A DNA stretch of 64,000 bases from Prevotella sp. P5-92. GTDB lineage: Bacteria; Bacteroidota; Bacteroidia; Bacteroidales; Bacteroidaceae. The notes below the pieces were generated by a model, which worked only from the letters and a program-made list of their open reading frames with translations, was not told the DNA's origin and ran no database searches. Numbering within the stretch: position 1 is the stretch's first letter; each line of letters begins with the position of its first letter. Both the position numbers and the translations under genes were made by a program. Positions 54,361 to 63,315 of this stretch are shown here, in pieces. The stretch is from the NCBI RefSeq assembly GCF_002251245.1, contig NZ_NPJG01000068.1, positions 62,001 through 126,000 on the forward strand, given 5' to 3'.

Positions 54361-55209
54361 ATGAAGAATTTTATAGCAAGAACAATAACAGGCATTCTGT
54401 TTGTGGCAGCTGTCGTGGTTTCCTTTTTGGATCCTGTAGCGATGATAGCTCTGTTCTGTCTTGTCACAGGACTGACGGTGTGGGAGTTTACCGGACTTGT
54501 CAACCGGCGCGATGATGTGTCGGTCAATCGTTTTATCTCTACTGTTGCCGGCTGCTATTTCTTTCTTGCTATGGCAGGCTATGCTTGTGGCATGACGCCG
54601 CCAACGGTGTTTGTGCCTTATCTCGTCACAATACTGTATCTCCTTGTTTCAGAGCTGTATGCCAAGCAGCCAGACCCGATACACGACTGGGCTTACACCA
54701 TGATGTCTCAGCTATATGTCGTGTTGCCCTTCTCGCTGCTTAATATCTTGGCTTTTCGTGTGTCGGCAGAAGGTATGACATTCACGTCGGTGTTGCCACT
54801 GTCGGTATTTGTCTTCCTCTGGATCAACGACACTGGTGCCTATTGCTGTGGCTCTCTTCTCGGTCGTCACAAGCTCTTTCCGCGCATCAGTCCGGGAAAG
54901 AGTTGGGAGGGAAGCGTTGGAGGCGGCGTCTTTGTCGTAGCAGCGGCTATAGGTGTATGGTATCTTACTGAGCAGTATGGCATCAACGACTTGCAACTGA
55001 CCATGTATGAATGGATAGGACTTGGTCTTACGGTGGTCGTGTTTGGCACTTGGGGCGATCTCGTGGAAAGCCTCTTCAAGCGCACGTTAGGCATCAAGGA
55101 CAGCGGTTCTATTCTTCCCGGTCATGGCGGAATGCTCGACCGCTTCGACTCTTCGCTGCTTGCCATTCCCGCAGCAGTGGTTTATCTTTTCACTCTGACG
55201 CTCTTCTAA
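54361..55209 (+). CDS. cdsA: Phosphatidate cytidylyltransferase
   Basis: CdsA makes CDP-diacylglycerol, the precursor of membrane phospholipids. The 282-residue integral membrane protein has about eight helices. The family signature is near the C-terminus: KRTLGIKDSGSILPGHGGMLDRFDS, preceded by NDTGAYCCGSLLGRHKLFPRISPGKSWEGSVGG. Last gene of the rsfS operon, ending at a bidirectional terminator. Confidence 0.96.
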   Translation: MKNFIARTITGILFVAAVVVSFLDPVAMIALFCLVTGLTVWEFTGLVNRRDDVSVNRFISTVAGCYFFLAMAGYACGMTPPTVFVPYLVTILYLLVSELYAKQPDPIHDWAYTMMSQLYVVLPFSLLNILAFRVSAEGMTFTSVLPLSVFVFLWINDTGAYCCGSLLGRHKLFPRISPGKSWEGSVGGGVFVVAAAIGVWYLTEQYGINDLQLTMYEWIGLGLTVVVFGTWGDLVESLFKRTLGIKDSGSILPGHGGMLDRFDSSLLAIPAAVVYLFTLTLF

Positions 55210-55232
55210 GACTTCAGGTAATTAAAAAATAT

Positions 55233-55272
55233 AAATCCCTATGGTCTATTCCAGGCCATAGGGATTTTTTTT
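55233..55272. terminator. Bidirectional terminator between cdsA and the MFS gene
   Basis: AAATCCCTATGG (55233-55244) pairs with CCATAGGGATTT (55256-55267), followed by a T-run on the plus strand and preceded by A-rich sequence for the minus strand. Confidence 0.87.
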
Positions 55273-55300
55273 CGAATATGATAGATATTGTTCTTACCTT

Positions 55301-56770
55301 TTATTCGGTGATTGGACGATACTTAGGAACGAGAGCCTTCATGATAACCCATGCCAGCAGATAGGCAACGGCACAGATGCAGAAGATGATCATGTATCCA
55401 GCTTCTTTTCCGTCGAAACCGAGGAACGAGAAAGCTGAGCCTTGAGCATCGCTATAGGTGAAGAGAGCTCCGGCACCCTTGTTGATAAGGAATGAACCTA
55501 CACCGCCTGCCATACCGCCGATACCAGTGATAGTGGCAATGCTCGACTTCGGGAACATGTCGCCGATGGTAGAGAAGAGGTTTGCCGACCATGCCTGATG
55601 TCCTGCACCGGCCAGACCGATGATGATGGCAGGCCACCAAGCCGACATTGCGCCGAGAGGCTGTGCAAAGAGAGCAAGCAGCGGGAAGAAGGCGAAGATA
55701 AGCATCGACAGCATACGTCCGCCGTAAGGGTTCATGCTTTTTTTCTCTACAAAGAGTTTTGGCAGATAACCGCCGTAGATTGACAATACGGTCACGATAG
55801 CATAGAGGGTGAAAATGAGCATGATAGCCTCAGAAGAGCTTGACTTGTAGCCATACTGGTCAGAGAAATAAGCTGGAGCCCAGAAGAGGTAGAACCACCA
55901 AACGCCGTCGGTGAAGAACTTACCGGTGATGAACGACCATGTCTGACGATACTTGAAGCAGCTGAGGAAAGGAATCTTCAGTTCCGACTTCTCCTCGGTG
56001 GCGTTTATAGCTGGTGTCTCGTCGTCCTGCTGGATATATGTCAGCTCGGCGCTGTTTACGTGCTTCGACTTCTCTGGCTGGTCGTAGAGGAAAATCCAGA
56101 AGCCCATCCAGATGAAGCCCAGACCACCGATGATGACGAATGCCATTTCCCATCCGCCTCCTATGCCGGCATCCTTGAAATACTGAGCCAACAGAGGAAT
56201 GGTGGCAGGAGCTGCCAGCGCGCCGACAGATGCTCCAGCATTGAATATCGACGTGGCGAAAGCGCGGTCTTTCTTTGGGAAGTATTCGGCTGTCACCTTG
56301 ATGGCTGCAGGGAAGTTGCCAGCCTCACCGAGAGCGAGAATACAGCGTGCGGCAACAAACAGCCAAACGCTTGTCGTGGCGATGATGAGGGCGGCGGCAG
56401 AGCCAGTCTCCACGGCAGCCATCTCAGACACAGAGGCATAACCCTCGATGTTTACCGTCAGCCAACCGCAGAGAGCGTGTGCTACGGCGCCAGCCGACCA
56501 TACGCCGATGGCCCAGAGGTAACCTTTCTTTGTGCCCATGAAATCGACAAACTTGCCCGCAAAAAGCATACAGATGGCATAGACGATGGAGAAGACGGCA
56601 GTGATGGTACCATAGTTGTCGTCTGTCCAATGGAACTCAGGAGCGATAAAGTCCTTCCATGTGAGTGAGAGAACCTGTCGGTCCAGATAGTTGACAGTAG
56701 TTGCTACGAAGAGTAGCGCACACATGACCCAACGGAAGTTGGTCATGGTCTTTGTTTTGATAGAACTCAT
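55301..56770 (-). CDS. MFS transporter, hexuronate (ExuT-like) family
   Basis: 489 residues with about 12 membrane helices. The start NYLDRQVLSLTWKDFIAPEFHWTDDNYGTI is typical of the anion:cation symporter branch that includes the hexuronate transporter ExuT. GEAGNFPAAIKVTAEYFPKKDRAFATSIFNAGASVGAL matches the helix 4-5 signature. There is a longer cytoplasmic loop (~230-265). The probable substrates are glucuronate or galacturonate, from family resemblance only; no uronate catabolic genes are adjacent. Confidence 0.88.
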   Translation of the reverse strand: MSSIKTKTMTNFRWVMCALLFVATTVNYLDRQVLSLTWKDFIAPEFHWTDDNYGTITAVFSIVYAICMLFAGKFVDFMGTKKGYLWAIGVWSAGAVAHALCGWLTVNIEGYASVSEMAAVETGSAAALIIATTSVWLFVAARCILALGEAGNFPAAIKVTAEYFPKKDRAFATSIFNAGASVGALAAPATIPLLAQYFKDAGIGGGWEMAFVIIGGLGFIWMGFWIFLYDQPEKSKHVNSAELTYIQQDDETPAINATEEKSELKIPFLSCFKYRQTWSFITGKFFTDGVWWFYLFWAPAYFSDQYGYKSSSSEAIMLIFTLYAIVTVLSIYGGYLPKLFVEKKSMNPYGGRMLSMLIFAFFPLLALFAQPLGAMSAWWPAIIIGLAGAGHQAWSANLFSTIGDMFPKSSIATITGIGGMAGGVGSFLINKGAGALFTYSDAQGSAFSFLGFDGKEAGYMIIFCICAVAYLLAWVIMKALVPKYRPITE

Positions 56771-56812
56771 TTTAAATAGGTTATTTTTATTAATAATTAA
56801 TCATTCTGGCTG

Positions 56813-56820
56813 CAAATATA
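56813..56820 (-). promoter_or_regulatory. -7 box of the MFS transporter gene
   Basis: The minus strand reads TATATTTG, 43 bp before the start codon. Between the murF-alr stop and this box there is no hairpin, so some read-through is possible. Confidence 0.6.
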
Positions 56821-56878
56821 CTAAAAATATACGAATTTACGGCAACTTTCACTTGGAAAATCGCCGTAAACGTTTGCT

Positions 56879-59356
56879 TTAATCTTGGAAATATACTTTT
56901 TTAACTCTATTGCTTATCCCCGTGAGCACCTCATAGGGTATTGTGTCGAGTATATCGCTCAATACTGTTACAGGCAGATGCTCGCCGAAGATCTCTACCG
57001 TATCGCCTTCCTTGCAGTCGATGTCAGTGACGTCAATCATTGCCACATCCATGCAGATATTGCCCACGTATGGCGCTTTCTTGCCTCCGACGAGACAATA
57101 GGCGTGGCCTCGTCCGAGGTGTCGGTTGAGGCCGTCGGCATATCCTATCGGTATGGCGGCGATGACGCTGTCGCGTGTGAGTATGCCCTTGCGGCTATAT
57201 CCCACGGTTTCCTCTTTCGGCACATGGCGTAGCTGCAGGATGGTGGTCTTCAGCGTGCTTACGGTGTTGAGGATGTGGTTGTCGCGACTGTCTATGCCAT
57301 ACAGTCCGAGACCGAGTCGGCAGGCATCGAGCTGGCGTTCGGGGAAGTGTTCTATTCCCGCGCTGTTGCAGATATGGCGCAGTATCTTGTGGTCGAAAGC
57401 CTCCTGGAGCTTGGTGCTTGCCTTGTCGAAGAGTTCAAACTGGTGGGCTGAGAAGCGGTCGAAATCGTTGCTGTCGCTTCCTACGAAGTGTGAGAATACC
57501 GAGCGTGGGATGATGGCGTTCTGGTGATGCAGCCTTTCTATCACCTCGTCGATGTCATGCTCAGGGTCAAATCCCAAGCGGTGCATGCCTGTGTCTAACT
57601 TGATGTGAACGGGGAAGCTTGTGATGCCTTCTTTCTCTGCCGCCTTGATGAGGGCGTCCATAATGCGGAAGCTATACACTTCGGGTTCGAGGTCGTAGTC
57701 AAACATCGTCTTGAAGGCGGTCATCTCTGGATTCATGATGATGATATTGCTTGTGATGCCGTTTTTGCGGAGAGTGACACCCTCGTCAGCCACGGCCACG
57801 GCAAGATAATCTACGCGGTGGTCCTGCAATGTCTTTGCCACCTCCACGGCTCCTGCACCATAAGCGTCGGCCTTTACCATACATATTATTTTGGTTTCAG
57901 GTCGCATAAACGAGCGATAGTGGTTGAGGTTTGCCACCACAGCGTTGAGATTTACCTCGAGTATTGTCTCGTGCACTTTCTGTTCAAGGAGTTCGGTGAT
58001 GTGGTCGAACCCGAACTGTCGTGCGCCTTTTAGCAGTATCACTTCGTCGCTCAAGGCGTGAAATGTCTCTGAACTGATAAATGTCGGCACGTCGGCAAAG
58101 AAGTGTTTTTCTGTAATGCTGATTCTGTCCTTATGCTCTGCAATCACACTTCCTATGCCTATAAACTTGTCCACTCCGCGCTTCTCGGCCAGTTCGCTGA
58201 CTATGGAGTAGAGTTTGTCGGGTTTTTGTCCGCTCTGTTGTATGTCGCTGAGAATCAGTGTGCGTTTCCGCCCGTTGTGGTCAGGCCGTCTGCTCATGAA
58301 GTCGAGTGCGATGTCGAGCGAGCTTAGGTCGCTGTTGTACGAGTCGTTGATCAGCGTACATCCGTGTTGTCCTTCTTTCACTTCGAGTCGCATTGCCACG
58401 GGTTCGAGTTGCGACATTCTGATGTCGAGTGTCTCTGGATCAATGCCGAGGTGCAGGGCTGTGGCAGCGCAAGCCAGCGAACATTCCACTGAAGCCTCGT
58501 CGATGAAGGGCAGATGATAAGTGCCTTCTGTCGTTTGGTTGAAGACATAAGCCACGCGGGTGATATTGTCTTTCGTCTCCACCTCTTTTATATATAGGGT
58601 AGCCTGCGGGTCTTCCTTGCTCCATGCTATTTTCTTTCCGCCGAATCCCGAGCGGCGCATCGAGCGGCTGACAATCTCGTCGTCAGAGTTGTATATCACC
58701 GTTTTTGCGTCGTGGAAGAGAAGGAGCTTTTCCTGGCATTTCTCGTCCATAGTGCGGAAGTTCTCTTGATGAGCCTGTCCGATGGAAGTGAGGATGCCGA
58801 TTGATGGTTGGATGATGTCTCTCAGTGCCTGCATCTCTCCCGTCTGACTTATTCCGGCTTCAAAGAGGGCGATGTCGGTGTTTTTTTCAAGAAGCCACAC
58901 CGACAGCGGGACACCAATCTGCGAGTTGTAGCTTTTTGGCGAGCGTGTCACCACCATCTGTGGCGAGAGCAGCTGGTAGAGCCATTCCTTCACCATGGTC
59001 TTTCCGTTGCTTCCTGTTATTCCTACCACAGGTATGTCGAACTCGTCGCGATGTCGTTCAGCCAGTCGTTGCAGTGCGGCGAGTGTGCTTGTCACCTTCA
59101 GGAAGTTTGCTTCCGCCAGTTCGTTCCCGGCACCCGAAGGCACTTGTTCGACGACGAAGTTTCTCACGCCTCGTCTGTAAAGTTCTGGTATATAGTTATG
59201 ACCGTCGTTACGCTGTGTGCGAATGGCGAAGAACAGTGTTTCCTCGGGGAAACACAACGACCGGCTGTCTGTCAGTATCCAGCCGATGTTGGCATCGTTG
59301 TGTCCGATGCGCCTCGCTCCGATGAGCGTCGTGATTTTTTCTATTGTGTACTTCAT
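56879..59356 (-). CDS. Bifunctional MurF ligase / alanine racemase
   Basis: 825 residues combining two cell-wall enzymes. Residues ~1-440 are MurF (UDP-MurNAc-tripeptide:D-Ala-D-Ala ligase) with the ATP-binding VGITGSNGKTMVKEWL and LINDSYNSDLSSLDIAL. Residues ~455-825 are alanine racemase with the PLP lysine at ~495 in MVKADAYGAGAVEV, IKLDTGMHRLGFD, and the C-terminal domain with the conserved Tyr region RKGILTRDSVIAAIPIGYADGL. Racemase makes D-Ala for the dipeptide that MurF joins. The fusion is typical of Bacteroidota. It has its own promoter and follows the GSCFA gene. Confidence 0.96.
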   Translation of the reverse strand: MKYTIEKITTLIGARRIGHNDANIGWILTDSRSLCFPEETLFFAIRTQRNDGHNYIPELYRRGVRNFVVEQVPSGAGNELAEANFLKVTSTLAALQRLAERHRDEFDIPVVGITGSNGKTMVKEWLYQLLSPQMVVTRSPKSYNSQIGVPLSVWLLEKNTDIALFEAGISQTGEMQALRDIIQPSIGILTSIGQAHQENFRTMDEKCQEKLLLFHDAKTVIYNSDDEIVSRSMRRSGFGGKKIAWSKEDPQATLYIKEVETKDNITRVAYVFNQTTEGTYHLPFIDEASVECSLACAATALHLGIDPETLDIRMSQLEPVAMRLEVKEGQHGCTLINDSYNSDLSSLDIALDFMSRRPDHNGRKRTLILSDIQQSGQKPDKLYSIVSELAEKRGVDKFIGIGSVIAEHKDRISITEKHFFADVPTFISSETFHALSDEVILLKGARQFGFDHITELLEQKVHETILEVNLNAVVANLNHYRSFMRPETKIICMVKADAYGAGAVEVAKTLQDHRVDYLAVAVADEGVTLRKNGITSNIIIMNPEMTAFKTMFDYDLEPEVYSFRIMDALIKAAEKEGITSFPVHIKLDTGMHRLGFDPEHDIDEVIERLHHQNAIIPRSVFSHFVGSDSNDFDRFSAHQFELFDKASTKLQEAFDHKILRHICNSAGIEHFPERQLDACRLGLGLYGIDSRDNHILNTVSTLKTTILQLRHVPKEETVGYSRKGILTRDSVIAAIPIGYADGLNRHLGRGHAYCLVGGKKAPYVGNICMDVAMIDVTDIDCKEGDTVEIFGEHLPVTVLSDILDTIPYEVLTGISNRVKKVYFQD

Positions 59357-59385
59357 ACAAAACTACAATATTTGTTTCTGAAGTG

Positions 59386-59416
59386 CAAAATTACATATTC
59401 CTTTTCAAACGGCAAA
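59386..59416 (-). promoter_or_regulatory. Promoter of murF-alr
   Basis: Minus strand: TTTG (59413-59416), 19 bp, TAATTTTG (59386-59393). Full consensus, 29 bp before the start codon. Confidence 0.78.
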
Positions 59417-59456
59417 ATAAATGCTCCGAAATTTGGCTTCGAGGTGTTTATTTGTA

Positions 59457-60353
59457 TTAAATAGGTCGTGTGCTAATTCCCCACACAGGGTTTGTCGGTT
59501 GCGCCAGTAACTCCGGATAGCGGGCTTTCAGTTCGGCTATTCTCTGCATGGTCTTCTCCACAAACGCCTTGTGTTCGGGCGAATCGGGGTTGAAAGGCCT
59601 GTGGTTGAGAGCCTCTTTTATTGGCTTCCACTCCCGTAGCCATTGCTTGGCCTCTTTGCTCAGCATGGTTTCCTGCAGTCGCTGCCAGATATATTCCACA
59701 GCTTGGTCGGAAGGGTGCAGCATGTCCTCTCGGTAGAAGCGGTAGTCGCGCAGTTCGTCGTTGACAATTTCGTATGCAGGGAAATAGTATATGGATGGAG
59801 TAGGGAAGAGGCGCGAGGCGTCGTTGATGCATTTCTCTGCAGCAAGCAGCAGCGTGGCTTTGGAGAGCTGGCTGGTGTGATAGCCGTATTTTGCGTAGCG
59901 TATAGGGCTGACAGTGAGCACGATCTTGATATCAGGATTGTACGCCTTCAGCAGCGTCATGGCGCGTTCGAGGTAGTCGGCGCAGAGGTCTATCGAGAGC
60001 TCTTCTTCCTGAAACAGCCGTGCTGGTCTTTTTTGGCAGTTATCCACTATCTCGCCTGTCTCTTTAAGTCGATACACGTGATTGGTGCCAAGGGTGAAAA
60101 GGGCGATGCGGAACATTGCGACGCCGGTTTCGTCAGCTTTGTCTTTTTCTTGGCTTATCACCTTTTCCACTGTGTGTAGAATGCTTGCAGGATTATACAT
60201 CACGCCGTAAGGGTTTACCGTGGCGCGGAATTTCTCCTCTACAAATTTCTTGCCGATATTGTCGGCAAAGCAAGAGCCCACGAAGAGCATCCTCTCCATG
60301 GGCTGAATCTCGAATGTAGGTTTTTCTATTCTTACTATTGTTCTGAATTCCAT
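59457..60353 (-). CDS. GSCFA-domain protein
   Basis: 298 residues with the name motif MLFVGSCFADNIGKKF near residue 27. NPYGVMYNPASI and the later VLTVSPIRYAKYGYHTSQLSKATLL and HPSDQAVEYIWQRL fit the SGNH/GDSL-like hydrolase fold of this family (Ser in GSCF, and DxxH-like HPS at the end). No signal peptide is seen. The substrate is unknown. It follows fkp by 20 bp, so it is probably cotranscribed with fucose activation, and precedes murF-alr. Confidence 0.9.
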   Translation of the reverse strand: MEFRTIVRIEKPTFEIQPMERMLFVGSCFADNIGKKFVEEKFRATVNPYGVMYNPASILHTVEKVISQEKDKADETGVAMFRIALFTLGTNHVYRLKETGEIVDNCQKRPARLFQEEELSIDLCADYLERAMTLLKAYNPDIKIVLTVSPIRYAKYGYHTSQLSKATLLLAAEKCINDASRLFPTPSIYYFPAYEIVNDELRDYRFYREDMLHPSDQAVEYIWQRLQETMLSKEAKQWLREWKPIKEALNHRPFNPDSPEHKAFVEKTMQRIAELKARYPELLAQPTNPVWGISTRPI

Positions 60354-60373
60354 CTTCTTGTGTGTGTCGATGA

Positions 60374-63160
60374 TTAACTTCGGCTTACTTGCAATCCCCT
60401 CTTGCTCAGAGTCATGTCAACAAATCTTGCATTGGCATTCGTGCGGTTTGCGTTGATGACTTGCTTTATGCGTGCTGCTGCTTCGGGGTCTTTCGCCACC
60501 ATATAGAGATAACCGCCGCCTCCAGCTCCAGGCAGTTTATATCCTAAGCAGAGGTCGTCGATGAGGTCGGTGACTCGTCTCACCTCAGCAGGGTTAGTGC
60601 CGCAGTCGAGCAGTTGGTTTTGTTTCCAGTTCTTTCTCACCAGTTGTCCTGTTAGCGTGAAGTCATGGCGCTGTATTGCCTCAGCCATATCGTTGGTGTG
60701 CGCCTTCATCTGTCTGAGCAGTTCGAGTTGTTCGCTGTTGTTGAGGAACATACGCTGTACTATTTCCGCAAGGATAGTCTTCGCCGTGCGTGTGATGCCG
60801 GTATAATAAAGCAGGTGGCAAGCGGAATACTCGGGGAGAGTGAAGATGTCGTCGGGCAACCATCTCACGAGTGGTGTCTGCTGGAAACCGCGTTGCGTCT
60901 GCAGGAGTTTCACGCCGCCGTGAACGCCGCCAGCCTGGTCTTGCCATCCGCCTCCAGTTGTGAGCATCTGTTCGAGAACGAGTGTGCGTCGGCATATCTC
61001 GTTTTTGTCCCATGCTAACGAACAGAAGTCGTTTATCGCGCCCAACACCGTTGCGGCGAGAATGCTGCTGGTGCCGAGGCCGCTGCCAGCCGGTACGGCG
61101 GAGAGCAGTGTCAGTTCGATGCCACATCCGAATGTTTCCAGTTGTTGTTTCAGTGTAGCGAACTTCTCCTCAGCAAAATCTGGTGCGAATCCCGCAAGGG
61201 CGAGTGCCGCCTTGGGTATGGAGAACGGACTTCCCACGTGTCGGTAGTCGATGAGTTGTTCGTATGTCTCCACCCTTTCCATTGCTCCGAGGTCGATGCT
61301 TCTCAGTATGATATGTGGCTCTTTGCATGGACGGATGAAGGTCTGCAGTGGCGGTTGTCCGTTGAGTTCGATGGCGAGGTTCACCACGTTGCCGCCTTCC
61401 ACGAGACAGTAAGGTGGCGTGTCGGTCCATCCTCCGGCGATGTCGATACGCACCGGACTGCGCGCCCATACTATCTGGTCTTGGTAAACACCCATGCGCG
61501 GCTGTTGCTGTTTGGTGGCCATCGTGGTGGTGATGCCTTCGCTCAGCAGGGTGAAGGGGTTGGCAATGTCTGTCGGTGTCGTTACTTTGTTGTCTGCCTT
61601 GTTGCTTCCTGTTAATGAGATGTATTTCTCTCTGAACATCGCGTCGTGCATCCTTGTCAGCAGAGTGGTGTTGTCGGCGATAGGGTCGGGTAGAGGAATG
61701 TTCATTTCCACAAACTCCTTTGCCGCGTGGTCGAGGTCGAGTTGGTAGAACACGCTGTGGCGGTAGTTCTTGGCCAGTGCCGTCCAGTTGGCCTTGCGGA
61801 AAGCCTTGCGCTGTGCGAACAGTCGTCTGAGGTTAGCGCGGTCTGATATCTCTTCTGCTGAGAGCAGGCTTTCGCTCGGAATACAGTATTGTGTGACGAT
61901 TGCTTCTATGTCGTTTCCTGCCATCATGCCGATGAGTATGTCACCCATCCTCTTTCGGTCTGAAGCCGCGCCACTGACCATGGGGAAACGTTTCCTCTGT
62001 TGTTCGGCGCCGGCGAATTTGTCGTCTATACTGTATGGTCTCAGCACGAAGTCAGTCTCGCCGATAGGCACGATGTCTATACACTGTCTGGGCTGGAGAC
62101 AAATGTTCCAGTCGTTTTCAGGCACGCCCGTCACCACGTTGTCGTGTGAGAGTGTCCAGCTGTCGGCAATATAGCTGTTTTCTATCCAGAGGTTAGTGTT
62201 TGACGAGTCAATCTTCGTGTTTATTATCGCGTTTTGGACAAATATCGACGGATGAGGCTTTCTGCCGTGATGCCTTATCTCTCTCTGGTCGTTGACACGG
62301 TTTTGTATGGCGAGTGTTGACGAGATCATCTCCTGCGAGGTGCCATAATGATAAAATTCGCCTCCGGGCAGCGGCACGATGGCCACGGTCAGCTGTCTGA
62401 GGTCGGGCGAGTCGATGATCGGGTCGGTGCCCACCGAGCAACCAAACTCCGAGTAGAGGTCATATTCGCGCCAGTTCCCGTCAGCATCTTTTGAGTGCTG
62501 GGCAAGCAGTTTTACTGCCTTGTCGCTGAGCATCCACACACCGATGTCGGTGAGATAATATCCCGTCTGAAGCAGTTCGTTGAGCGTGGCTGTCGAAGGC
62601 TTTTGCAGCATGTGCTTCAAAACAGATGGTGAATGTCTGTCAGATACAAACACTCCGTGGTCCTTTGCTATTGAAGCGTCGAGCCAAAGTCCGTAGCAGA
62701 CAATGTCGGCCTTAGGCACCGGTGGCAGTTGTCTTGCCGCCCTTATATACACGTCTCCGCTCACGATCATCGTGTTGATCGAAGCTGGCGCCTCGTTCAT
62801 CATGCGTTCGTAAAGAGGCAGTTGCAGCTGTAGCAGGTCTTGTGACAGTTTCTGTCCTATCTCCCATCTGAAGACAGGGACAGGAGTAAGTATTTTGCCC
62901 GAAGGAGCATATGACGGCAGCCGTCGGCTCTGTCCGCCGGCGTGTAGCAGGATGCGTCTTTCGCTTTTCAGCCATTCGTCGAAGTCGCGTCCGTTGGCCT
63001 CGTTGTTGTAACACTGTTCGAGCAGCCATGTTGTTCCTCCTCCGCTTCCTAACCTGTGGCCTATGGGGTCGTTAGTGCAGAAATAGTCGTCGTGGCTCAA
63101 TCCGGTCACGTCGTGGAAACTGCTTACCAAATTTGGAGGCAAAGACAATAGTTTTTTCAT
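60374..63160 (-). CDS. fkp: Bifunctional L-fucokinase / L-fucose-1-phosphate guanylyltransferase
   Basis: Fkp converts scavenged L-fucose to GDP-L-fucose, used to decorate capsule and surface glycoproteins in Bacteroidales. The 928-residue protein starts MKKLLSLPPNLVSSFHDV and has the nucleotidyltransferase region HAGGQSRRLPSYAPSGKILTPVP (~74). The C-terminal GHMP kinase half has VRIDIAGGWTDTPPYC, PAGSGLGTSSILAA (ATP loop) and KLPGAGGGGYLYMV. It closely resembles B. fragilis Fkp (949 aa) over its whole length. It is divergent from the fucose symporter gene across 155 bp. Confidence 0.97.
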   Translation of the reverse strand: MKKLLSLPPNLVSSFHDVTGLSHDDYFCTNDPIGHRLGSGGGTTWLLEQCYNNEANGRDFDEWLKSERRILLHAGGQSRRLPSYAPSGKILTPVPVFRWEIGQKLSQDLLQLQLPLYERMMNEAPASINTMIVSGDVYIRAARQLPPVPKADIVCYGLWLDASIAKDHGVFVSDRHSPSVLKHMLQKPSTATLNELLQTGYYLTDIGVWMLSDKAVKLLAQHSKDADGNWREYDLYSEFGCSVGTDPIIDSPDLRQLTVAIVPLPGGEFYHYGTSQEMISSTLAIQNRVNDQREIRHHGRKPHPSIFVQNAIINTKIDSSNTNLWIENSYIADSWTLSHDNVVTGVPENDWNICLQPRQCIDIVPIGETDFVLRPYSIDDKFAGAEQQRKRFPMVSGAASDRKRMGDILIGMMAGNDIEAIVTQYCIPSESLLSAEEISDRANLRRLFAQRKAFRKANWTALAKNYRHSVFYQLDLDHAAKEFVEMNIPLPDPIADNTTLLTRMHDAMFREKYISLTGSNKADNKVTTPTDIANPFTLLSEGITTTMATKQQQPRMGVYQDQIVWARSPVRIDIAGGWTDTPPYCLVEGGNVVNLAIELNGQPPLQTFIRPCKEPHIILRSIDLGAMERVETYEQLIDYRHVGSPFSIPKAALALAGFAPDFAEEKFATLKQQLETFGCGIELTLLSAVPAGSGLGTSSILAATVLGAINDFCSLAWDKNEICRRTLVLEQMLTTGGGWQDQAGGVHGGVKLLQTQRGFQQTPLVRWLPDDIFTLPEYSACHLLYYTGITRTAKTILAEIVQRMFLNNSEQLELLRQMKAHTNDMAEAIQRHDFTLTGQLVRKNWKQNQLLDCGTNPAEVRRVTDLIDDLCLGYKLPGAGGGGYLYMVAKDPEAAARIKQVINANRTNANARFVDMTLSKRGLQVSRS

Positions 63161-63190
63161 ATCGAATTTAGGTATTTCAACTTAACTATA

Positions 63191-63203
63191 CGACATCATG
63201 TCG
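63191..63203. promoter_or_regulatory. Small dyad in the fkp leader
   Basis: CGACATCATGTCG is a perfect inverted repeat around one base, just downstream of the estimated fkp transcription start. It could be an operator for the fkp/fucP pair. Confidence 0.35.
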
Positions 63204-63215
63204 CAATTATGCTTG

Positions 63216-63223
63216 CAAAGTTA
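63216..63223 (-). promoter_or_regulatory. -7 box of fkp
   Basis: The minus strand reads TAACTTTG, 55 bp before the fkp start codon. No good -33 box is visible. Confidence 0.62.
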
Positions 63224-63241
63224 GAAAAAAAAAGCGAAATG

Positions 63242-63273
63242 TTTGCACTATTCGATAAAAAAGTGTATTTTTG
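63242..63273 (+). promoter_or_regulatory. Promoter of the fucose symporter gene
   Basis: TTTG (63242-63245), 20 bp, TATTTTTG (63266-63273): full consensus, 42 bp before the start codon. Confidence 0.78.
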
Positions 63274-63315
63274 CACACAATTTATCAATAATGACAACTA
63301 TTACCATCCTACAGT

